From Mycolicibacter hiberniae (GTDB lineage Bacteria > Actinomycetota > Actinomycetes > Mycobacteriales > Mycobacteriaceae), in contig NZ_AP022609.1 in the NCBI RefSeq assembly GCF_010729485.1, positions 1,116,001 to 1,180,000 on the forward strand: a stretch of DNA of 64,000 nt, in the 5' to 3' direction. Position 1 is the stretch's first letter. The number at the start of each line of letters is the position of its first letter. A model generated the notes under the pieces. That model was given only the letters and a program-made list of their open reading frames with translations. It ran no database searches and was not told the DNA's origin. The position numbers were made by a program, and so were the translations under genes. Of this stretch, positions 58,116 through 64,000 are shown piece after piece.

Positions 58116-59459
58116 TCACGCCTGCAGGCCGGTCTCGGCGGGGTCGGCGGGGACGGTGCCGGACGGCTGATCGGGGGAGTAAGGCGTGGCGGCGCTGCTG
58201 AAGCTGGCATGCTGCGCCTGATTGGCCAGCCGCCCGACGGTGGCGGCGACCCGCAGCACGTAGGCATCGCGCGGTACGGCCGGGTCGCGCCCGGTGAAGT
58301 CCGCGATTCGCTTGAGCCGGTAGCGGACCGTGTTTGGATGAACGAACAACTTGCGGGCGCAGGCCTCGACCGCGCCGCCACAGTCCAAAAAGGCGTCCAG
58401 CGTCTCGCTGAGCGTCGGTCCGGCCTCGGCCAGCGGCCGCATCACATCGGTGTGCAGCGCCGCGATCGCCGAGGCGTCGCCGATCAGGGCGCGCTCGGGA
58501 AGCAGTTCGCGCGCCAGCACCGGCCGGGGTGCCCCGGTCCAGCCCACGACGGCGTTCATCCCCGAAATCGCCTCACTGGCGCTGTGGTAGGCGGCGGTCA
58601 GGGACGGTGCGGTGGGTCCGATCACCACCGGGCCGTCGGAGAAGGCGCCCAGCAGGTCGGCGAAGAACTTCTGGGTGGGCGACAGCGGACCCGACACGAT
58701 GGCCACCAGCCAGGTGCCGTGCACATCGGTCAGCGCGGCGCGGCCATGGCGGCCGGCGATGTCGCGGATGTCCTGGCTGGCCTTCTGTCCGGCGAACTCG
58801 TCTGGGCCGGGCGGTGCGGTGCCCACCACGACCGTGGCCGGAGCGGTGGTGTCCCAGTTCAGCGCGGCGGCGCGGCTCAACAACTCCGGGCCGGTGTCGC
58901 CGCGGACGACGGCGTCCACCACGCTGGCCTCCATCCGGGAATCCCAGGTGCCTCGGGCCTCGGCGGCGTCGGCGTAGGCGGAGGCCGCCGTGAAGGCCAG
59001 GTCGCGGCTGTACTTGAGGATGCCCACGGTCAGTGCGGTCACCTGTTCCTCGGAGCGGGCCAACAGCGGCACGACCTCTTCGAAGAACTCCATGGTGACC
59101 CGCACCATGTCCACGGTGTGCCGCAGGGCGATATGGCGGGTCAGGTCCTGGGGCACCAACTCGAACGCCTGCGCGGTATGGCTGACGTTGCCGTGCGGGT
59201 CGCGCATCCACTCGGCGAAGTTGACCACCGCGGTCTGCACCACCAGGGCCACACTGGCCCGCTGAGAGGCCTCCAGATCCGCGAAGAACGGCAGCCGCTC
59301 GCCCATCATCGACACCGCCTCGGTGGCCAGCCGGCCCGAGTAGTGCTTGAGGCGGCGCAGCAGCGTGTCCGGGACGGTGCTCAGCAGGCCCAGGGTGGAG
59401 CCCGGCAGGGCCGCAGCGCCCGGACTGGCCGCAGTGGCCGCAGTGGCGTTGTCAACCAT
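58116..59459 (-). CDS. mabR: MabR, PucR-type transcriptional regulator of FAS-II genes
   Basis: A 447-residue regulator. The N-terminal part (about 1-180) is a helical RsbR/PucR-like sensor, a GGDEF-like degenerate CdaR domain follows, and a C-terminal HTH_30 is seen at about residues 360-410 (LDAFLDCGGAVEACARKLFV, then HPNTVRYRLKRIADFTGRD). The location between aceE and fabD is that of M. tuberculosis Rv2242, MabR, which controls the FAS-II operon in response to acyl-CoA. The last 30 residues (SSAATPYSPDQPSGTV...) look disordered. It starts 45 bp after the aceE stop, with an inverted repeat in that gap. Confidence 0.88.
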   Translation of the reverse strand: MVDNATAATAASPGAAALPGSTLGLLSTVPDTLLRRLKHYSGRLATEAVSMMGERLPFFADLEASQRASVALVVQTAVVNFAEWMRDPHGNVSHTAQAFELVPQDLTRHIALRHTVDMVRVTMEFFEEVVPLLARSEEQVTALTVGILKYSRDLAFTAASAYADAAEARGTWDSRMEASVVDAVVRGDTGPELLSRAAALNWDTTAPATVVVGTAPPGPDEFAGQKASQDIRDIAGRHGRAALTDVHGTWLVAIVSGPLSPTQKFFADLLGAFSDGPVVIGPTAPSLTAAYHSASEAISGMNAVVGWTGAPRPVLARELLPERALIGDASAIAALHTDVMRPLAEAGPTLSETLDAFLDCGGAVEACARKLFVHPNTVRYRLKRIADFTGRDPAVPRDAYVLRVAATVGRLANQAQHASFSSAATPYSPDQPSGTVPADPAETGLQA

Positions 59460-59472
59460 CCCTAAAAGCTAC

Positions 59473-59486
59473 GCCAGTTTTCTGGC
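59473..59486. promoter_or_regulatory. Inverted repeat upstream of mabR
   Basis: GCCAG-TTTT-CTGGC is a perfect five-base inverted repeat 14-27 bp upstream of the mabR start, in the short gap after aceE. It might act as an operator or as an RNA hairpin reducing read-through; the sequence does not decide. Confidence 0.3.
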
Positions 59487-59504
59487 TACTTTCGACAACA
59501 CGTG

Positions 59505-62294
59505 TCAGGCGACCCCGGGATCCGACGTCTGCTCCGGGGCGGCCAGCACGTTGTCGATCTGATAGCGCGCGGCCGCGGTGACCGCAACGGAGGCGTCGAT
59601 GGCGCCGTCGCGGGCCAGCGCAGCCAGCACCGCCACCACCACCGACTCAGCGTCGGTGTTGAAGTAGCGCCGTGCGGCCGGACGGGTGTCGGAGAACCCG
59701 AATCCGTCGGTGCCCAGGGTGACGTAGGTGCCCGGCACCCACGGCCGAATCTGTTCGGGCACCGCACGCATCCAGTCCGACACCGCCACCACCGGACCGG
59801 TGGCCTCGCCCAGGGCCTGCGTCACGTAGGCGACGCCGGCCGGGCGATCCGGGTGACGCAGCCGCTCGCGTTCGATCGCCACACCGTCGCGGTTGAGTTC
59901 GCCCCAGCTGGTCACCGACCAGACATCGGCGGCCACGTCCCAGTCGGCGGCCAGCATGTCGGCGGCGCGCAGCGCCTCGGGCACCGCCACCCCCGATGCC
60001 AGGATCTGCGCGGTGTTCGACCGCGGTTCGGCGGCCGCCCGGAAGCGGTAGATGCCGCGCAGCAGGCCTTCGGGGTCAAAACCCTCGGGCTCTGAGGGTT
60101 GCACGTAGGGCTCGTTGTAGAGCGTCACGTAGAAATACACGTTCTCCGGGTTCTCCCCGTACATCCGCTGCAGGCCGCTTTCGATGATGTGGGCGACCTC
60201 GTAGGCGAATGCCGGATCGTAGGAGACCACCGCCGGGTTTGTGCTGGCCAGCAACAGCGAATGGCCGTCGGCGTGCTGCAGTCCCTCGCCGGTCAGCGTG
60301 GTGCGCCCCGCGGTGGCCCCCAGGACGAAACCGCGCGCCATCTGGTCGGCCGCTGCCCACAGCCCGTCACCGGTGCGCTGGAAGCCGAACATCGAATAGA
60401 AGATGTAGATCGGCACCATCGGCTCGCCGTGGGTGGCGTAGGAGGTTCCGACCGCGGTGAACGACGCCGTCGAACCGGCCTCATTGATGCCCTCGTGCAG
60501 GATCTGGCCGATTTCGCTTTCCTTGTAGGCCAGCATCAGGTCGGCGTCCACCGAGGTGTACAGCTGGCCGTTGCGGTTGTAGATCTTCAGGCTGGGGAAC
60601 CACGAGTCCATCCCGAACGTGCGCGCCTCGTCGGGGATGATCGGCACCAGCCGCGGGCCTAACTGCTTGTCCCGCAACAACTCTTTGAACACCCGCACCG
60701 CCGCCATGGTGGTGGCGACCTCCTGGTTGCCCGAGCCCTTCTTGACCGCGGCATAGGTCTTCGATTCCGGCAGCGGCAACGGCCGGGATTCGGTGCGGCG
60801 GTGCGGCAGGAAGCCGCCCAGCGCGCGCCGGCGCTCCACCATGTAGCGGATCTCGGGTGCCTGCTCGCCCGGGTTGTAGTACGGCGGCAGGTACGGGTCC
60901 GACTCCAGTTCGGAGTCCGGGATCGGAATCCGCATCTCGTCGCGGAAGTCCTTGAGGTCCTGGAGCCGGAACTTCTTCATCTGGTGGGTGGCATTACGGC
61001 CGGCGAAGTAGCTGCCCAGGCTGTAGCCCTTGATGGTCTTGGCCAGGATGACCGTCGGCTGACCCTTGTGTTCGATGGCCGCGCGGTAGGCGGCGTGCAC
61101 TTTGCGGTAGTCGTGCCCGCCCCGCTTGAGATGCCAGATGTCCTGATCGGACAGGTTCTCGACCAGTGCCTTGGTCCGGGGGTCGCGGCCGAAGAAGTGT
61201 TCGCGCACATAGCCGCCGTCGTTGGCCTTGTAGGTCTGATAGTCGCCGTCGGGCGTGACATTCATCAGATTCACCAGGGCCCCGTCCCGGTCGGCGTGCA
61301 GCAGGGCATCCCATTCGCGGCCCCACACCACCTTGATGACGTTCCAGCCCGCGCCGCGGAAGAACGACTCCAGCTCCTGGATGATCTTGCCGTTGCCGCG
61401 CACCGGGCCGTCCAGGCGCTGCAGGTTGCAGTTCACCACGAACGTCAGGTTGTCCAGGCCTTCCAGGGCCCCGACGTGCAGCAGCCCACGGCTTTCCGGC
61501 TCGTCCATTTCGCCGTCGCCCAAAAAGCACCACACGTGCTGGTCGGAGGTGTCGCGGATCCCGCGGTCGTGAAGGTAGTGGTTGAACCGGGCCTGGTAGA
61601 TGGCGTTCATCGGGCCCAGGCCCATCGACACCGTGGGGAACTCCCAGAAGTCCGGCATCAGCCGCGGGTGCGGGTAGGACGGCAGGCCGCCGCCCGGATG
61701 GCTGTGCTCCTGGCGGAAACCGTCGAGGTCATGCGTGCTCAGCCGGCCTTCCAGGAAGGCGCGTGCGTAGATGCCGGGGGAGGCGTGGCCCTGGATGAAC
61801 ACCTGATCGCCACCGCCGGGGTGGTTCTTGCCGCGGAAGAAGTGGTTGAACCCGACCTCATAGAGCGTCGAGGACGACGCGTACGTCGAGATATGCCCGC
61901 CGACTCCCACCCCGGGGCGCTGGGCGCGGTGCACCATCACCGCGGCGTTCCAGCGGATCCAGCTGCGGTAGCGGCGCTCGGTCTCCTCGTCGCCGGGGAA
62001 CCAGGGTTCCAGCTCGGTCGGGATGGTGTTGACGTAGTCGGTGGAGGTGAGCGCAGGGATGGCCACCCGCTGCTCGCCGGCGCGTTCGAGCAACCGCAAC
62101 ATCAGGTAGCGGGCGCGGGCCGGGCCGGAGCGGGCCAGCAGCTCGTCGAAGGACTCCAGCCATTCGGAGGTCTCGTCGGGGTCGATGTCGGGAAGGTAGG
62201 AGGCCACCCCTTCGCGGATCACCCGGACCCGGTCGGATTCTCCTGTGTTGCTTGGCTTTTTGGCCAGATCCTGATGTTGGGCCTCAGTGGTCAA
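59505..62294 (-). CDS. aceE: AceE, pyruvate dehydrogenase E1 component (homodimeric type)
   Basis: A 929-residue ThDP-dependent enzyme that decarboxylates pyruvate and acetylates the E2 lipoyl domain, supplying acetyl-CoA. The Mg-ThDP motif is [10 protein letters not shown]...NCN. Other recognisable parts are [29 protein letters not shown] and the transketolase-like central region [20 protein letters not shown]. The start is a TTG at 62294 (read as Met-Thr-Thr-Glu-Ala), preceded by AAGGAG eight bases upstream; the frame reaching 62531 has no such support. E2 and E3 are not encoded nearby, as usual in mycobacteria. Confidence 0.95.
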   Translation of the reverse strand: MTTEAQHQDLAKKPSNTGESDRVRVIREGVASYLPDIDPDETSEWLESFDELLARSGPARARYLMLRLLERAGEQRVAIPALTSTDYVNTIPTELEPWFPGDEETERRYRSWIRWNAAVMVHRAQRPGVGVGGHISTYASSSTLYEVGFNHFFRGKNHPGGGDQVFIQGHASPGIYARAFLEGRLSTHDLDGFRQEHSHPGGGLPSYPHPRLMPDFWEFPTVSMGLGPMNAIYQARFNHYLHDRGIRDTSDQHVWCFLGDGEMDEPESRGLLHVGALEGLDNLTFVVNCNLQRLDGPVRGNGKIIQELESFFRGAGWNVIKVVWGREWDALLHADRDGALVNLMNVTPDGDYQTYKANDGGYVREHFFGRDPRTKALVENLSDQDIWHLKRGGHDYRKVHAAYRAAIEHKGQPTVILAKTIKGYSLGSYFAGRNATHQMKKFRLQDLKDFRDEMRIPIPDSELESDPYLPPYYNPGEQAPEIRYMVERRRALGGFLPHRRTESRPLPLPESKTYAAVKKGSGNQEVATTMAAVRVFKELLRDKQLGPRLVPIIPDEARTFGMDSWFPSLKIYNRNGQLYTSVDADLMLAYKESEIGQILHEGINEAGSTASFTAVGTSYATHGEPMVPIYIFYSMFGFQRTGDGLWAAADQMARGFVLGATAGRTTLTGEGLQHADGHSLLLASTNPAVVSYDPAFAYEVAHIIESGLQRMYGENPENVYFYVTLYNEPYVQPSEPEGFDPEGLLRGIYRFRAAAEPRSNTAQILASGVAVPEALRAADMLAADWDVAADVWSVTSWGELNRDGVAIERERLRHPDRPAGVAYVTQALGEATGPVVAVSDWMRAVPEQIRPWVPGTYVTLGTDGFGFSDTRPAARRYFNTDAESVVVAVLAALARDGAIDASVAVTAAARYQIDNVLAAPEQTSDPGVA

Positions 62295-62483
62295 CGCGTT
62301 GCTCCTTGGTTCGGAGGTCAAGATGTGCCTCCCGGCTTGTGGCCAGGACGGGCACCGACCGATCGAATTGCCGGTCCGGTCTTTTCTATCCTGCCCCACT
62401 TGGCGCGCGGGCGGCGGTGGGTGAGTGCCCGCTGGGTGGGCTGATCTCGGCTTGATTGCGGCTACGCGGTAACGTTTGAAGTT

Positions 62484-63071
62484 GTGCTTACCCGATGGCG
62501 GACTGCCTCGCGCGCCCAGGCGCGGCGACACGCTCGGATGGGCGCGTCCGTCGCCGGTTTCGCCGCCGCGTTGGCTATGGGCGTCGTGGGCTGTACCAAC
62601 ATCATCGGAGGCAGCCCGGAGGCGGACACCGCCGAGGCTCCGGCCTACCGCTCCTCGGTGTCGGCGTCGGTTTCGGCCTCGGAAGCCACCTCCAGCCTGC
62701 GGGAGACCCAGCGTCAGCAGTCGATGACCACCCAGGCGGTCCGCGGCGCATGCGGCCGGTTCGCCTCCAGCAGCACTGACGCTGTCGACGTGGTGAATAA
62801 GTACGTGGAGGCGTTCAACAAGGGCGGCGACATCTCCGGGACCGCCGGGCCGGCGGTGGAGGCCCTCAATCGCAGTGCCGACGAAGTCGCTGCGGCCATC
62901 AACGAGAAGCTGTCGAAGGAGCTGACCGACGCCTTCACCACTTATGCCCAGGCGGCTCGCGGAGTCGCCACCGCGATTTCGTCAAAGGCGCCGGTTGCGG
63001 TTTACAACGCCCGCAAAGATGAACTCAACCGGGCCCGGGACAGGGGTATGCAGCTGTGCAAAGCCTTCTGA
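62484..63071 (+). CDS. Putative lipoprotein / exported protein (Rv2240c-like)
   Basis: A 195-residue protein with a basic N-terminus ([15 protein letters not shown]), a hydrophobic segment (residues about 20-35) and a lipobox-like AMGVVGC with Cys at 37. The mature part is Ser/Ala-rich, then helical, with two further cysteines (ACGRF and the near C-terminal LCKAF) that could pair. I recognise no named domain. The position next to aceE and before the DUF3052 gene agrees with M. tuberculosis gene order. The GTG at 62484 is the only start before the signal. Attachment to the membrane is predicted, not shown. Confidence 0.72.
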   Translation: MLTRWRTASRAQARRHARMGASVAGFAAALAMGVVGCTNIIGGSPEADTAEAPAYRSSVSASVSASEATSSLRETQRQQSMTTQAVRGACGRFASSSTDAVDVVNKYVEAFNKGGDISGTAGPAVEALNRSADEVAAAINEKLSKELTDAFTTYAQAARGVATAISSKAPVAVYNARKDELNRARDRGMQLCKAF

Positions 63072-63178
63072 CTCATCCGGTCCCGGATAACCGGGGGATT
63101 CGCCCCCAATTAACCCACACAACTGTGCAACGATGATTCACAATTCATGGCGCGCTGACGATGGAAGGAGGTCGCACG

Positions 63179-63601
63179 GTGGTCGCGGCGGATAACGCCC
63201 CGAACTTCGCCCGCAAATTGGGCGTTGAGAGCGAGCAGTTGGTCCAGGAGTTCGGCTGGGATGAGGACGCCGACGACGACATCCGTGTCGACGTCGAAGA
63301 GGCCTGCGGTAGCGAACTGCTCGACGAAGACACCGACGAGGTGGTCGACGTGGTGCTGCTGTGGTGGCGCGACGGTGACGGCGATCTGGTGGACACCCTG
63401 ATGGATGCCATCACGGCGCTGGCCGATGACGGCGTGATCTGGGTGCTGACACCCAAGACCGGCCGGTCAGGCCATGTGCAGCCCGCGGAGATCGCCGAAG
63501 CGGCGCCCACGGCCGGGCTGATGCCCACGTCGTCGGTCAATCTGGGGGACTGGAGCGCCAGTCGCCTGGTCCAGCCCAAGTCCCGCGCAGGCAAGCGCTG
63601 A
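63179..63601 (+). CDS. DUF3052 family protein (Rv2239c-like)
   Basis: A 140-residue acidic cytosolic protein that I recognise as DUF3052 from NFARKLGVESEQLVQEFGWD near the N-terminus and LADDGVIWVLTPKTGRSGHV. The family is actinobacterial and of unknown function. The GTG at 63179 has GGAAGGAGG about seven bases upstream; a possible ATG at 63161 falls inside that ribosome-binding site. The stop overlaps the ahpE start by one base (TGATG), which suggests coupled translation with the peroxiredoxin. Confidence 0.82.
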   Translation: MVAADNAPNFARKLGVESEQLVQEFGWDEDADDDIRVDVEEACGSELLDEDTDEVVDVVLLWWRDGDGDLVDTLMDAITALADDGVIWVLTPKTGRSGHVQPAEIAEAAPTAGLMPTSSVNLGDWSASRLVQPKSRAGKR

Positions 63602-64000
63602 TGCTGTCCGTCGGTGCGCAGGCCCCGGACTTCACCCTCAAGGATCAGAATCAGCAGCAGGTGAGCCTGAGCGGATTCCGGGGCGAGAAGAACGTCCTGG
63701 TGGTGTTCTTCCCGCTGGCGTTCACCGGTATCTGCCAGGGCGAGCTCGATGAGCTGCGCGATCACCTGCCCAGCTATGTCAACGACGACAGCGTGGCGCT
63801 GGCGATCTCGGTCGGCCCGCCGCCCACCCACAAGATCTGGGCGACCCAGAGCGGGTTTCTGTTCCCGGTGCTGTCGGATTTCTGGCCGCACGGCGCCGTC
63901 AGCCAGGCCTACGGGGTGTTCAACGCCGACACCGGCTTTCCCAACCGCGGCACCTTCGTCATCGACAAGGCCGGCATCATCCGGTTCGCCGAGATGAAGC
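63601..64000 (+). CDS. ahpE: AhpE, one-cysteine peroxiredoxin (3' end beyond the window)
   Basis: The first 133 codons of a thioredoxin-fold peroxidase; the gene runs off the window (M. tuberculosis AhpE has 153 residues). The peroxidatic cysteine is Cys45 in FFPLAFTGICQGEL. The downstream block ISVGPPPTHKIWATQSGF is nearly identical to the tuberculosis protein as I recall it. AhpE reduces peroxides, peroxynitrite and fatty-acid hydroperoxides, and is recycled by mycothiol/mycoredoxin. Start overlaps the DUF3052 stop. Confidence 0.94.
   Translation, partial: MLSVGAQAPDFTLKDQNQQQVSLSGFRGEKNVLVVFFPLAFTGICQGELDELRDHLPSYVNDDSVALAISVGPPPTHKIWATQSGFLFPVLSDFWPHGAVSQAYGVFNADTGFPNRGTFVIDKAGIIRFAEMK

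Noticed and set aside
62295..62531. N-terminal extension of aceE to the upstream ATG
   Set aside because: It would overlap the start of the divergent lipoprotein gene; the TTG at 62294 has an AAGGAG sequence and begins E1p homology.
1..64000. Insertion sequences, prophage, CRISPR arrays
   Set aside because: No transposase, integrase, phage structural gene or regularly spaced repeat array was seen; the only tandem repeat is the 58-bp unit at 42.6 kb.

Overview
The window is a gene-dense, GC-rich stretch of a mycobacterial chromosome. The markers are the FAS-II mycolic-acid operon (fabD-acpM-kasA-kasB-accD6) with its regulator mabR and with aceE, mycothiol-dependent mscR, cutinase-like proteins, an MPT63-family antigen, a PE-PPE-domain hydrolase and a GjpA-like secreted protein. 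From recall of the M. tuberculosis map, the backbone follows Rv2318 to Rv2238 (uspC-uspB-uspA, tldE/tldD, htpG, Na+/H+ antiporter, Rv2280-like oxidase, mscR and its MBL partner, dagK, Rv2251-like flavoprotein, glpD1, accD6 to fabD, mabR, aceE, ahpE). Blocks not expected there lie between these genes. The host is therefore probably a non-tuberculous mycobacterium; the species cannot be fixed from the sequence.

Layout. 1-4.3 kb: end of an ECF-transporter gene, then the UspABC sugar importer headed by a DUF2804 gene. 4.4-9.3 kb: TldD/TldE protease pair and Hsp90. 9.3-12.1 kb: MDR oxidoreductase, alpha/beta hydrolase and methanethiol S-methyltransferase. 12.2-19.0 kb: a CAU-anticodon tRNA followed by a run of exported envelope proteins (PE-PPE hydrolase, Excalibur peptide, GjpA-like protein, PI-PLC-like phosphodiesterase, a small hydrophobic secreted protein, a cutinase). 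19-24.3 kb: antiporter, a TetR regulator divergent from a Rieske oxygenase/DapB-like pair, and an MPT63-like antigen. 24.6-31.7 kb: a predicted receptor-type pseudokinase, a secreted glycoside hydrolase, an SDR/acyl-CoA-ligase operon and an SOS-box-associated DUF222/HNH gene. 31.9-38.7 kb: Tex, FAD oxidase, IlvX-like ThDP enzyme and two adjacent cutinases. 39.2-42.7 kb: membrane-anchored Hsp70-like protein, SABATH-type methyltransferase, SHOCT membrane protein and a 58-bp tandem repeat.

42.7-52.6 kb: mycothiol-linked aldehyde detoxification (mscR, MBL hydrolase) with a D-aminoacylase-type amidohydrolase, a serine hydrolase, DUF3145, diacylglycerol kinase, an alkyl-DHAP-synthase-like flavoprotein, and a TetR-glpD operon. 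The last three transcription units sit at the glycerol-3-phosphate/phospholipid interface. 52.6-62.3 kb: the FAS-II operon, MabR and pyruvate dehydrogenase E1, all on the minus strand, linking acetyl-CoA supply to mycolate elongation. 62.5-64 kb: putative lipoprotein, DUF3052 protein and the start of peroxiredoxin ahpE.

Regulatory DNA visible by eye includes a CATAGTG/CACTATG palindrome at the TetR-Rieske promoter, a near-consensus mycobacterial LexA box before the DUF222/HNH gene, a TTTTGT-N9-ACAAAA operator upstream of fabD, a palindrome in the 17-bp gap before tetR-glpD, and several GC-rich hairpins at gene ends. No insertion sequence, CRISPR array, rRNA or riboswitch was recognised.
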